A stretch of DNA of 64,000 nt. Source: Plumapathes pennacea. Its lineage: Eukaryota > Cnidaria > Anthozoa > Antipatharia > Myriopathidae. The notes beneath the pieces are model-generated. The model made no database searches and was not told where the DNA came from. It saw nothing but the letters and a program-made list of their open reading frames with translations. The position numbers were made by a program, and so were the translations under genes. The DNA is taken from positions 20,584,363-20,648,362 of the forward strand of contig OZ038462.1 in NCBI GenBank assembly GCA_964036295.1, given 5' to 3'. Below, one piece after another: positions 30,677 through 43,253 of this stretch. Within the stretch, counting starts at the first letter, position 1. Each line of letters starts with the position of its first letter.

Positions 30677-33600
30677 ATGTTTAGCCTTATGGCTAACTGC
30701 TTTTCCTGGGTAAAGAAGCGAAGGGAACCATGGAAGTAAGTACTTTAGTGTACGAGATTACCCGGCGCTTTGCCCTCGTGCATTTTGCGAGCCATGTTTA
30801 TAACGCTTGATGTCATTTTTCGCCGTGTTTATTAGGAAAGTGACTCTTCTCATGGTTGGTTTGGACAATGCGGGTAAAACATGCACTGTTGCTGATCTTA
30901 AAGGAGGTACGAATGACCAATTTTGAGGCCGTACATAGCACATACAATCGTAGTTTATAGAATATACAGAATGAACTGTGAAGCGTCAGGAAGCTAAGTT
31001 ACGTGATGTCTGATTGTACAGACTTGAAATTTAATCAGCAATTTTACACGATACCAATACCGATAAAACTTTATATTGGAGAGTACTAAGTGATATTTAA
31101 CAAGGACTAGCTGTATATATTGACTCATTGCACTCCGTTGCTTTCGGTTGTCCTGAGTAACGAGTGATACTATGCCTTGTTAAGATCGACTTTCTCTCTC
31201 ACTATAGAAATGGTTTACGGGAAGTTCTATCAATTTTATTATTATTATTATTATTATTTTATTTTTTACGTACGTTGTGTTTTAAAATAGTCGGAAATGA
31301 AATATTATGCAATTTATTAAAATAACTTAAATAGTCAGCTTCCTTGGATGATGTTTGATAGGAGCAAGTTTATAGTCATACTTCATCTCTTTATAAATCA
31401 AAGTGAGCAGTTTGCATTAGAAATCACAACTGTTCTCAGAGGCACAAGACCATGTAGGAATACACCTATGTTAAAAATCTTGGCAAGATCTTAGTCAAGG
31501 TCCTGTAAGATCTTACCAAGATCTTGGAAGACACTATCCAAGATACTGTAAGCTGATGAATCTTGGCTGGCCTTGCAAGATCTTGCCAAGATGATGGTGA
31601 GACAAGATCTTAGCAAGATCTTGCCAAGATGTTCAATGGGTGTTCAACTCCGGTAGTTCAACCAATGCCAATGGTGACTTGGCGAGGAGGGTGCCTCTGT
31701 TTCCTAAGACAACTTTTCTCTATACAAAAGGGACCTAAGACCAGTGTCATAATTTTATTACACCAATGTACATGTAGAAGGTCTAAACAGACCGTATACA
31801 ATATTAAGAGGTACTCTGGACCTTATTAAAATAAACTTTTTTGTGGCACTCCTTTGCAAATGTTGCAAATGTGAAAAAATCAGGAAATTTTAAATTTCAA
31901 AATTAGATAAGACTTGACCTAGGATTTGAAATTTTGGAAAATTGCCAAATTAAATTAAAGTGACATGAAAACACAAAGTTAATATGTTGCAAAAACTTCA
32001 TGTAATAAGGTAGTAAACACTGGTGCCTGGTGATTACAGCTTGATATGTGAAGCCTAGAGTTCCACCAAAGCTGTCTATTTCAGCTCCACATTGTTGACA
32101 TGAATATTCTTCTTTTCAGATACGACTGATGGAATCACTCCCACCGTTGGTTTTTTGACCTCATCATTCACATTGTTTAGATATCATGTTACTATGCTAG
32201 ACCTGGGTGGAGGGCCTAAAATTCGAGCAGTGTGGAAAAATTACTTTGCTGAGGTAAATATATACATGTATTACATAACTTACTGTAAAATTAATGAACC
32301 ATGATACAGTGGAACCCCAATATAGCAAGGGCCAAGGGACTGGGGAAATGTGTTCATTATATCTGGGTTCTGTTCTATACATTTTACTGTAACTTTGCTG
32401 GCCAGGCTGAAGAATATTGTTCATTATACCAGGGACTTCATTATAAAGGGGTTCGTTATATATATAGAGGATATTACACAGCGGCGCCAATATATGAATT
32501 TTATTTTTGAGTTGTAAAAACAATATTTTACGAACGAGCGCTTTACGAGTGAGTAAAATATTGTTTTTACCATGAGAAAATAAAATCCATATCTTCAAGC
32601 CACTGTGTAATTTTCTTTTTATTATATTAGACATGAGTGTTTTACGAGAAATTGCACAAACAACCGTGCAAAAGCAGGAAATAATGCCAACGATATCCTC
32701 ACTAGTGAGGATATGGAAAATACGCCTATCATGTCCCGGATGTAGTTTGGTATGGATTTTACGCACGGTATATTTTCCAGTAAAACACTCGTGTCTATAT
32801 AATAAATCAGGGTTCTACTGTACATGGCAATATTTGTTTCTTAGATGTAAGTTACTCTCTTGTTTGATTTTATTAATTTGATCCAATCTCGTCTTTCAGA
32901 GTTACGGCATTGTGTTTGTGGTAGACTCGAGTGATGTCAGACGTTTGCAAGAGTCCAAGACTGTTTTGCACGAAACTTTTAATTCACCCCTATTATCTGG
33001 AAAGTCACTTCTAGTGTAAGTACTGTCAATGAACTGCTATCTTGGAAAGTTTTATAAATTAAAATAGGTTTTAGCCATGTCTCTGATACTGTAGCTAAAA
33101 ATAAATAGTTCTGTTAATTCTATCAGTTGACCCAACAGTGATAAGCTTTAATTTTCTTTCCTCTCCTCACTATACATATTCATAAAGTTCTCACTACATC
33201 ACTCCCAAAGGTTGAGAGAATCTGCAGTTTGAGTCTTGGAGTGAAAGGGTTAAACCTCAGACTTATGCATTTTTCATTGTCAGTCTCTAATTTTAATCTG
33301 TGCTTTGCATTTCAACTTTAATGTTCTGGACTTTCTTTCCTCGTACCCTTTAGTCTGGCAAACAAGCAAGATATTGAAGGAGCGCTTGATGAACACCAGA
33401 TCTACGAGCAACTTAGCTTGGATGAACTTAAGGAAAAACACAAGTGTTCATGCCAAGTGGTAAGCAACAATTGAGAGAAACTTCCCAAGTCAATAAATTC
33501 TGCTTTTGCCGTCATGTGAAATAAATTCCCTTGTAAGCTCCTGTTACTGGCTAGGTTGACACTACAAAGAGGTGGTATTTGTATTTGGAATACAACAAGT

Positions 33601-36600
33601 TTGCATGTAAAGTCTGTAGTCACCCAAAATTGACCAAAGCTTAAGTCAACTTGTAAAAGACTCTACTGTGAACCCAACTAAGGGTAAAATGACTCAGTAT
33701 AGGTTTGTAGTCATAAAACCAATTGCAATAGTCTGAATTGTGGCTGTACTCAACATAATTTACAGATTTTATCTCATGTATATCTAATGACAAGTTTGTT
33801 TTTTCCTTGCAGTTTACATGCACTGCTGTGCTGGGAAATGGAAATAAAGTAGACAGGCAAATCAAAAAAGGTATGTCAGTCAGTACTCTATAAAACATTG
33901 TTCTAAACAAAATATTGCAGCCTACAAATTTATTTTGATGTTAACCAATATTTTCATAGTAGTTGTTACAATGCTGAACATTATTATTAAACTCTTTTTT
34001 TTTTTGTGACAGGATTTCAGTGGCTATTGTCTGAGATATCTGATGAGTTTTCCAGCCTGTCTGAGAGGGTTGATCGTGAATATGGTGAGCAGAAGCGGTT
34101 AGAAGCAGAAGATCGTGCCAGAAGACGGGAAGCTGTCAGGAAGATACGAGAAGAAAGGTGAGAAATGATGACCACAACCAAGCAAAGATGCAAAGAAATT
34201 TAAGAATTATGATGTTGTATAGCAATTAAATTAGCCCTTTCACTCCCAGTGACCAACTATTAATTTTTTCTTTGGTTTCTCACTAGAAACATATCATATG
34301 TTAGTAAGGAGAACCTGACTTTCACAGTACATTCTTCTTAAATGATTGGAAGAATCTGCATTTTAAACTTGGTAATGCAAGGTTTTAAAAGCAGTTGCAG
34401 AGATAAGCCCAGAAAAAATATTGGGGTTCAGGAATCAACGACCTTTGGGATACCAATTTGATGCTTTAATTATTACTGAGCTATGAAGCCTTATGGGAGC
34501 AGGTCAGATGTGTGGTTAGACTGTCAATGTTTTGAAATTCTGTACTGTAGATATGTGTTAAGTCAAGGTATATTTTATTTGTATTGGATGATGTGTTCTT
34601 TCTGAAAAAAAAAATGTCTGATTCTTTATCAGAGAAAAAGCTGAGCAGGAGGCAGAAAGAAGGGAACAAGAAGCAGATGAAGAGTCAGATGAAGGGGTAA
34701 TAGTTGGAACGGTAGGTGCAGATCACTGAATTAGTGCCAATCATGCATAAATTACATACTAAAGAATAATACACGGGTGCTTGGATATTATTATGAAATT
34801 TAACATTGTGTGTTCATCTCAAAGTCTCACGAGTAAGCAAAGCAATATTGAGTGAGATATAAAGATGAACAGGAAATGAACAGATATCAAGATGAACACG
34901 AGAAGATATATTTCATGTCTTTAAGCATCCATGTATTATTCTGTTTATTCTATTTTCTGGTGTGATACAGAGATGCTGTATCACACCAGAGATACCTCTA
35001 AAAAATGTGAAAACGTGCAAGATCACTGTTTGGCTGATATCAACACACGTAAAAAATAAATATTAGTAAATTGTATTTTACATGTGTTCAGATACTACTA
35101 ACAGTACACTTCTCTGAGTGGTGTAAATCTCTGTATCACACCAGAGCTTAATATGTAACTATGTACTAACTTGTGGCAAAAAATATATTAAACTGGTGTT
35201 GCCAACTGGCCAGAACAGTCTGTATTTCCTGTCTCTAGTGTGTTTTAGTGTGCCTGCGATTATTTTAGATGGTCAGCAGTTTAGTTTTAGTTTCAGTTCA
35301 AGTAAGCCAGTATTTAGGGTCCACAGCCTCAGTATCATGTTTACCATATGGTCTCTTTGTTTTAGCTCACCATCTGGTTCCTTTATATAATTTACTCCTT
35401 TGTTCCAGTTCTTTGTATTCTACCATATGTTACTTCTTTCTAGGCTACTTAAGGCAAAATTTTTTTTGCTCAATTAGCAGTTAGTCTTCAATCAGCAGTT
35501 AGTTATCGGTCAGTCATCAGTGAGTCAATCAATCGTCAACCATTTTGTGTATCTGTGAAGTGAACCCAATAAATCATCAGCAACCGGACATCTCACGCAC
35601 ATGGAGTCGAGTCAATAACAACTGGTACATCAGCAGCATTAATGTTCCAACGCCTCCTGTTTTCTTTAACAGGATAAAAAGAAGAAAAAGGAAACTGCCT
35701 CAGAACCTGATACACCAGAAAAAACGAAGAAGAAGAAAAAGAAGAAGAAGAAACAGATCAGGCCCAAGATAGAGGAAGACGAGGATGAGGATGAAGATGT
35801 TGGTGTAGTTACATCAAAGGTGTGCATCATTGCTGCAGAGCTTTCATTTATGTTTTTTTAACTTGTATATTTCATCAGCTTTCATTCAAATGGTCACACT
35901 GTCACATCTTTTTTTATTTTATTTTTACTCTGCATTGTCTTGGGTTTTGGAGGCTCGGGGCTTATGCTGTCAGTAATGACATTAACACAGGCCAAAAGAC
36001 TTTGGGAGTTTGATCACATACAGTAGAACCCCACTGTCTCAAAGTCTCAAGGGAGGTGGGAACCTGGGGGGAGGAGAGGAAAATTTTTACCAAGTTCATT
36101 TCCAAGGGAGTTTAGATTCTTTTGAGATAGTGGGCAGTTCAAGATAACTGACTTTATAAATATAGACACGAGTGTTTTACTGGAAAATATACCGTGCGTA
36201 AAATCCATACCAAACTACATCCAGGACCCGAGTGGCGTATTTTCCATATCTTCACTAGTGAGGATATCGTTGGAATCATTTCCCGCTTTTGCACGGTTGG
36301 TTGTTTGTGTAATTTCTCATAAAACACTCATGTCCAATTATGATAAAAAGAAAATTACACGGCGGCTTGAAGATATGGATTTTATTTTCTCATGGTAAAA
36401 ACAATATTTTACTCACTCGCGAAGCGCTCGTTCATAAAATATTGTTTTTACCACTCAAAAATAAAATTCCTATCTTCGCGCCGCCGTGTACTATCCTCTA
36501 TGTATTTCTTTAAACTTTACTGTTGAAGTAGGCAGTGGCCTTCAAGTGCCGTAAAATGAGGTTCTTGTGTGTCTAAAATCATTGACAGTTTTATCCCCAA

Positions 36601-37968
36601 GTGCATTGTACTAAGCAGTATATGATCAATACTTACAATAAGTTGTTTCTTTCTATAAATGTGCCAAGATGTCTGGAAGCATACCAAATGGAAAGCATAA
36701 GATGCGGCATACAACAAGAGAGGATGATGAGGGCAGTGGAGAAGATAACAGAGAAGCAATTCAAGCTAGTCAATCACTATCTGCCATTGGTGAGGATGGA
36801 GAGGGGAAGAAAAAGAAGAAGAAAAAGAAAAAGAAGAGAAGGCAGAACAAGACAGCACCTGCAGTAGATGATGAAGGGGATGGATATGAACTTCCCCCCT
36901 TGGCTTGGGGTAGCCCTTCCAATTCAATGAATGGCTTTCCTGGCAAATCAGCTTTGAAGTCTAGGCGACTTGAGCCAATAGGCAGAGGTAATATGGAAAT
37001 AGATGTTACTAATTAAAGTAGCCTGCGATCAGGCCCTCCTTTCCCTCCCCAGTCTGTCACTGTCAATTATATTTTTTGTGGTTGTCGCCATCGTGGAGGG
37101 AAAGGAGGGCCTGATTGCAGGTTATAATTAAACTAAAGAGATCATCCACAGACAACAGCAACTGTAATAACAATGCACACATGCTTGTGCATTGGACTGT
37201 TGTTCTTATTGAATATGTTGTTGTCATACCATGGGAGAGTTCATTAGTTTGTATTATTTTTGTCTGTATTTCCTTAGTTTGTAACATAATGCAGTGAAGT
37301 GGAGAGAAAGATGCTTTCCTCACATGCAGTAGAGATGAAATGGAATTTTACTGAGTTTTATGTGCCTGGGGAGATTTTTGTTTGAAGAGCTAGATTACCA
37401 ATATGCAAGAGTGTGATAAGAATGTATTAGGTAGAAAGCCCTTGTGATCCTAGCTCTTTATCTTTACTATTCACTGTTGGATCTCTTGTCCTGAAAGCTC
37501 AAGTGTGTGGGTGTGTAATAAAGTGTGGATTGGAGGATTAGGATACACCACTTCAACTCTGTGTTTTCATAATATTGAGGAACTGAGTCAGAAGGTGATT
37601 GTTCATAATGCTAAATCTTTATCTTTATCTTTTTTGACAGGCTCCTCGAATTTTTCTGTTCCTCCAATTCCAGAGGATGAAGATGTGAGTACCCTGAACA
37701 TGTCAACTCTCTCACTCAATATCATAATTTATGATTCCAAATCCTGTGCCAGCAGAAAAATAAAATGTATCAATCAGAGCAGCTGCTTTAGTATCTACTG
37801 TTAGTAATATTGTTCTCAAGACAAGTTTGCTGCATAATATTATTATTGTATGGTCATACTAAACAAGTTTTTATCCTGCAGAACACAAGTGCTTTACCTC
37901 CTTTGCGAGGCAAGTCCTCATGGACAAGAACAAGACCAAATAGTGAAGACCAGGACTTGATGACATAA
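30677..37968 (+). CDS. ARL13B: ARL13B, ciliary ARF-like GTPase
   Basis: Twelve exons with GT-AG borders join in frame to 454 aa: 30677-30735, 30836-30906, 32120-32253, 32900-33015, 33354-33459, 33813-33870, 34013-34157, 34633-34711, 35673-35819, 36669-36987, 37641-37684, 37882-37968. The start MFSLMANCFSW matches vertebrate ARL13B, and Cys8 is the expected palmitoylation site; the neighbouring Cys9 of vertebrates is Phe here. The GTPase domain has GLDNAGKT, TPTVGF, an atypical DLGGG in place of the usual WDxxGQ, and NKQD. A coiled coil (about residues 190-255), lysine-rich tracts and a Pro-rich C-terminus follow, ending RPNSEDQDLMT. ARL13B acts in the ciliary membrane as a GEF for ARL3. The vertebrate RVEP ciliary-targeting motif is not seen; the aligned text reads KTAP. 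Introns hold several MITEs. Confidence 0.95.
31455..31635. repeat. AAGATCTTG-palindrome repeat in an ARL13B intron
   Basis: About nine copies of 'caagatcttg/aagatcttgccaagat' variants lie within 180 bp of intron 2. The motif is self-complementary, so the block is a nested set of palindromes. Non-coding. Confidence 0.7.
32306..32821 (+). mobile_element. Tc1/mariner-type MITE with nested foldback element (ARL13B intron 3)
   Basis: 'acagtggaaccccaatata' at the left and 'cagggttctactgta' at the right form imperfect inverted termini with TA at the edges. A foldback element (about 32466-32805) is inserted near the right end, with the same sequence as 36164-36499 and 42377-42706. Confidence 0.65.
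34956..34990. repeat. 15-bp perfect inverted repeat in an ARL13B intron
   Basis: 'tctggtgtgatacag', 5-nt spacer 'agatg', 'ctgtatcacaccaga'. The half-site 'ctctgtatcacaccagag' recurs near 35130. It may be the centre of a larger MITE. Confidence 0.75.
36020..36499 (-). mobile_element. partial mariner-type MITE followed by foldback element
   Basis: 'tacagtagaaccccactgtc' at 36020 opens a truncated mariner-like MITE. At 36164 it meets 'gacacgagtgttttactgga', the minus-strand copy of the foldback element that ends near 36499 with 'cgcgccgccgtgta'. It lies in ARL13B intron 9. Confidence 0.65.
37020..37123 (+). mobile_element. 104-bp MITE with 28-bp inverted termini
   Basis: 'agcctgcgatcaggccctcc' at the left and 'ggagggcctgattgcaggtt' at the right are near-perfect inverted repeats. 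It lies in the intron between ARL13B exons 10 and 11, 33 bp after exon 10. Confidence 0.75.
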
Positions 37969-39630
37969 TAAAGGGCAATTGAAGGTACAGGCCAGGGATC
38001 ATACATTTTGTGAATCATTCCTGCATCAACTCGAGCTGGAAGATTGCTATTCACAAAATTGCTGGTACAAAATGCTTACAGCAAAGATCTATATAATGGC
38101 ATTTGTTTCAACACTGCACAATTGCATATGAGGATCTCTGAGAGGATTCAAGAGATTTCATGCTGATGTCAGGTAACCCGAGTAAATAAGCCTGACGCCT
38201 GGGAAAGAGAGCCCCGTACGAGGGCTCAGAAGGCTCTAATGGAGCACCTGGTAAAGGGACTCAGTTAGGGATTGGTTTGATGGCCCACCATACCAGGACA
38301 TTGTGAAGATGGTCCTCAGAGACAATTTGGAGTAACTTTTGGCTCCAGTAAAATAAAACATTTTAATCTAATATTAGAAGAACACAGCATCACACTACTT
38401 TAGTCTATGGTCTCTAAGATTGTAAAATGTTATCTCTGGTGACAAACTGCAAGAGAAAATTGAAGTTGATCACTATAGGTTTAAGGTCCTGACACCCAGT
38501 ATACTGGAAATCAGAGAGAAAATGAAAGACCTCAGAATTTATCATACAAGTCCACAATAAATTATTATGCCCCTAAAATATTGCAAAAACAGCATCATCA
38601 TATTGATATCATTCTCATCTATCATATGCTACAATGTCAAAAGGATGGTTGATGTGTTGTAGTCTGCATGGATACAGCCACTTCACATTGGCCATCACCT
38701 TATATTGAGTCCCTCAAGGCACCCATGTGAAGCTCAGCTGTATCTACAGACTATCCATGTTGCTATTACTGCTAAAATGCAAAATAATAATATTATTTAC
38801 ATTTAGTATAATAGTTACTAGGGGAGGCTTGGGAATGCAGGAAAATGACATGGTCGGCTGATCCAGACTGTGCTAAGAATTTTATATAAGGCAAATTAAT
38901 TCTGATTTTTTTTTTCCTAATGAAGGAGCAGGCAGTTTCTTGAAGCTGTGTCTTGTTATTTAGGCTGAGAAAGTCTGGAAAACAGTGTAATTTCATTTGT
39001 TGAAATGTGCCAGGAATTGTCAGTTTCTTCACATTAGCACAGTTTGGATGTTATGCATAAAATTGTAACAGATATTTATTTAGAAATATGTATTTTATAG
39101 ACTAATGTTTTAAAATTTATCAATTTATTCGTTGCACTGATAGATGGTTATTCTTGACCAATAGCCTGTTAAGGTAATTTACATTGCCGTAAGCTGCCAC
39201 TCTGCAGTTCGTTCCCAGACTTCTGCTTCAAGAGATGTCTGAAATAATGGCTGTTTTAATGCCATCCAGTGACATCATCACAAGAACAAGGAAAAGGACA
39301 AATTTTGATCCTTGTACTTGTGTTTTGCGTCAAGCCTGTTTTAACCATAAGATAAGTGCTTATGTTTGCGTCCATGCTTGCATTGTTCATGAAAACTAAT
39401 GAAAGCATAGGGGGAGTACTTGAATTTTTTGTTTAAAATATTTTAGTAAGTTCATGAAACACTCATTCATTGAATAGTAAATGATACAAATTATGTAAAA
39501 TATTTTAACTCAAAAAGCAAATCTAAACTAATTTAGTATCCATAAAAATGTTGCAAACATTTGAATGTGATTACTTTTCTGACTCATCCACTTGGTCATT
39601 TCTTCGCCCAGGGAGGGAGGGATGGGGGTA
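37969..39630. other. ARL13B downstream region, nothing recognised
   Basis: Only scattered short frames and AT-rich sequence are seen. No gene, RNA gene or clear repeat is recognised across this stretch. Confidence 0.5.
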
Positions 39631-39639
39631 CTCCTCATA

Positions 39640-39905
39640 GTTTTGGGTGGAAGTGTGCTTCCCGGGTCTGAAAACCTTTCAGTCCAAAATATACAAGGTG
39701 CCCTTCAACCTGGAAGCTAGCGCATACATTCGGGGGATGAAGAGGAATAATGGAATAAGAATAACGGGAATTTTTACAGCGGAATAATGGAATAATGGCC
39801 TTGGTTTTTCTGGAATAATGGAATAACGAGATATTCTGGACTGGAATAATACTGGAAATTTTTGAGGTGGAATAATGGATAATGAACATTCCATTATTCC
39901 TCCTT
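39640..39905. repeat. 'ggaataatggaataa' simple repeat block
   Basis: Irregular repeats of GGAATAAT(GGAATAAC) occupy about 39740-39900, preceded by a 'gtctgaaaacctttc' dispersed-repeat tail. The open frames predicted here are products of the repeat. Confidence 0.7.
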
Positions 39906-40204
39906 ATCCTCCGAATACGTATTTAGAAATTGGTCATACAATATTTCAGTCTCTCCTGGATCTCGATTCCATTGTGAATGGGCCATTAACCTCACCCCTG
40001 GGCTCATAATTTAAATTATCCTAACTGTTTGAGAACACAATGTGTGTGAGTAATATAGTGAGAATTTATTGTCCAATCAGTTTTAGTTATGACAAAATTC
40101 AAAATCCGGCCCACCCCTAAAAAAAAGCCTCAGAACCATCCCCCGCTGGTAGAGCTCTCATGTATGCTATACACCACGCATCCCAATAGCATGTAAAACG
40201 TATA

Positions 40205-40735
40205 TAGTGTCCTCTTATGTATTCCTATATATTCCTCTGTATTCTTTTGTATTCCTATGTATTCCCATGTATTCCCATGTATTCCTATGTATTCCCGTGT
40301 ATTCCTATGTATTCCTATGTATTCCTATGTATTCCCGTGTTTTCCCATGTATTCCCATGTATTCCTATGTATTCCAATGTATTCCTATGTATTCCTTTGT
40401 ATTCCCATGTATTCCGTGTTTTCTCATGTATTCCCATGTATTCCTATGTATTCCAATGTATTCCAATGTATTCCTTTGTATTCTCATGCATTCCGTGTTT
40501 TCCCATGTATTCCCATGTATTCCTATGCATTCCTATGTACTCCTATGTATTCCTATGTATTCCCATGTATTCCCTGTTTTCCCATGTATTTCTATGTATT
40601 CCTATGTATTCCAATGTATTCCTATGTATTCCTTTGTATTCCCATGCATTCCGTGTTTTCCCATGTATTCCCATGTATTCCTATGTATTCCTATGTATTC
40701 CTACGTATTCCTATATACATTCCCGTATACATGGG
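40205..40735 (+). repeat. decanucleotide satellite (TGTATTCCYA)n
   Basis: About fifty copies of the 10-bp unit 'tgtattccta/tgtattccca' lie on the plus strand, with 'ccgtgttttccca' variants at intervals giving a higher-order period of about 90-110 bp. A 10-bp unit in a 3-bp code leaves all three frames open, which creates long spurious reading frames rich in Tyr, Ser, Val, Phe and Pro. Confidence 0.9.
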
Positions 40736-40782
40736 AATACAGGGGAATAAATAGGAATACATGGGAAAACACGGGAAAACAC

Positions 40783-42298
40783 GCTGATTGGATACATATT
40801 ACTAACAAGTTAGGCTGACACCAGTATCGCACTCTTCTGGGCAAGGGATAATTCACCACGGCTTGGGGGCCGGATTATCTCTCCCCGTTCGGTCTGGAAG
40901 TTTCGCGGGTGTTGGCGAGCTGCTCCTCTATCTGGCTTGGGGGCCGGGCAGCTCTCCCCCGACCCACCGGTGTGTTGTCATCGGGCCGGGTTAAATACTC
41001 GGTTTTTAAATTTTTCTTTTTCTTTTTTCTTTTTAAAGTTTCCGTGTTTCTTTTGCGACATATATCATCAGTTTATAATCCAATCCATAACCGATGAATA
41101 TTGGCAGAGAAATCTTTGTGCGTGGTGGTAAAATGATTTGTCAACAACAGCCATTTAAGAGAAGAAAGCTATAGGCTTTTGCATTTGTCGGAAATTGCCC
41201 ATTATGTTTTGGCCTAATGTCAGACTCGCATGAAACATTCAAGAAGGCTCTTTAATGCTATGACAAAAATGTCTGTGTGCAATCTTCGACATTTTAGACA
41301 ACCGACCGTACGAGCAGAAGTTAACGTGTTCTAAATAGAAGAACTTCAAGCCAATTGCGTTGTTTTCTTGCTATATCTCCATAAATCCTTACTTTCTAAT
41401 CAAATCCATAACTCAATGCACAGATCTATGCTTGTCAATTCTTCTTAGTGAATTTCAGGCCAAACCGATTAATATTAGCAGAGAAATTCTTGCTGCGCTG
41501 TGGTAAAAACAATCCTCAACATCGGCCATAAAAAAAAAGAAATTAAAAAGGAGCTATGGCAGGCTGTGTATCTTTTTTTCAGACAATGCTCCTTTTGGGT
41601 ACAAAAATAGACTCGCATGAAACGTTCATATAGCAGTAAACACAAGTTCAGCCCATCAGCCAAAAAACCCAGAAGCGCATGCGCTGACATCACAGCTTGC
41701 AAGCCGCTATTGACGCGGCATTAAATATAAACTCTGAGCGCAAAACTCGGATATTAAATGATTATGGGATGTGAAGGGAGCTAAAGCATGGTTATTATGA
41801 GCCGCCGTTGCAAATGTTCGTAATAGAAGAAGCGACGATACAAAGGTACATCCCATATGGATGAAGGGCCTGGTGTCTCGGAGGCTATATAGCTGATTGG
41901 ATACATATTACTAACAAGTTAGGCTGACACCACTATCGCACTCTTCTGGGCAAGGGATAATTCACCACGGCTTGGGGGCCGGATTATCTCTCCCCGTTCG
42001 GTCTGGAAGTTTCGCGGGTGTTGGCGAGTTGCTCCTCGATCTGGCTTGGGGGCCGGGCAGCTCTCCCCCGACCCACCGGTGTGTTGTCATCGGGCCGGGT
42101 TAAATACTCGGTTTTTTAATTTTTCTTTTTCTTTTTTCTTTTTAAAGTTTCCGTGTTTCTTTTCCGACATATATATCATAAGTTTATAATCCAATCCATA
42201 ACTGATGAATATTGGCAGAGAAATCTTTGTACGTGGTGGTAAAATGATTTGTCAACAACAGCCATTTAGGAGAAGAAGGCTATAGGCTTTTTCATTTG
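40783..42298 (+). repeat. 1.1-kb direct duplication, second copy internally deleted
   Basis: 'gctgattggatacatattac' starts at 40783 and again at about 41891. About 400 bp after each start match closely, including 'ggcttgggggccggattatc' and 'cgggccgggttaaatactcg'. Copy 1 then has about 660 bp that copy 2 lacks (junction 'tttgtcgg'/'ggatgaagggcctgg'). The GC-rich 'ggcttgggggccggg' motif occurs twice per copy. Class is unknown; possibly an LTR- or SINE-like unit. Confidence 0.75.
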
Positions 42299-42309
42299 TC
42301 GGATGGATG

Positions 42310-43078
42310 AAGGGCCTGGTACATATTAATACATAGGAATACATGGGAATACATAGGAATACAGTGGAATAAATAGATGATATTACACCGCGGCGCGAAG
42401 ATATGAATTTTATTTTCGAGTGGTAAAAAAATATTTTACAAACGAGCGCTTCGCGAGTGAGTAAAACATTGTTTTTACCACAAGAAAATAAAATCCATAT
42501 CTTGAAGCCGCCGTGTAATTTTCTTTTTATTATATTAGACACGAGTGTTTTACGAGAAATTGCACAAACAGCCGTGCAAAAGCGGGAAATGATTCCAACG
42601 ATATCCTCACTAGAGGATATGGAAACTACGCCACTCGGGTCCCGGATGTAGTTTCGTATGGATTTTACGCACGGTATATTTTCCAGTAAAACACTCGTGT
42701 TTATATAATAAATAGGAATACACGAGAATGTATGGGAAAACACGGGAATACACGGGAATACATAGGAATAAAGGGAAATTAATAGGAATACAGAAGAATA
42801 CATGGAAAAAGACGGGAATACATAGGAATACATAGGAATACATAGGAGTACATATGAATAGAGGGGAATACAGGGGAATAAATGGGAATACGCGAGAATA
42901 CATAAACACGGGAATACATGGGAATACATGGCAATATATGGGGATACATAGGAATACATAGGAATACAGGGGAATAAATAGGAATACACGAGAATACATG
43001 GGAAAACACGGGAAAACACGGGAATACATAGGAATACATAGGAATACATAGAAATACATGGGAATACATGGGAAAACA
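42310..43078 (-). repeat. decanucleotide satellite, inverted copy, interrupted by a foldback element
   Basis: The complement of the 40205-40735 satellite ('taggaataca/tgggaataca') occupies about 42325-42376 and 42707-43078. The break between them is exactly the foldback element at 42377-42706. Confidence 0.9.
42377..42706 (+). mobile_element. foldback element with 9-bp target duplication
   Basis: Flanked by 'aataaatag' at 42368-42376 and 42707-42715. The first ~170 bp fold into a long hairpin: 'tggtaaaa(a)aatatttta' against 'taaaacattgtttttacca', around 'cgagcgcttcgcgag'. Further palindromes lie around 'gatatcctcactagaggata'. Two more copies lie at 32466-32805 and 36164-36499. It is non-coding. 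Confidence 0.8.
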
Positions 43079-43253
43079 CGACGGCTGATTCCTTTGTATT
43101 CCCATGTATTCCTCAGTCACTAGCCTCAGTGTCCCTCCTACCACAATGCAAAGCGCACCGCACAGTCTGCAAATGTTTATTTTGCATCGTTCTCTTGCAA
43201 GAGCGAGGTATTTTTTGGCGAGAACCTGTAGCTTTTCTTCAAAGACTTCAACG

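Noticed and set aside
40207..40818. Long overlapping open frames rich in Tyr-Ser-Val-Phe-Pro
   Set aside because: Three frames are open at once because the 10-bp satellite unit has no stop in any frame; the peptides are products of the repeat, as are those on the minus strand at 42.25-43.37 kb.
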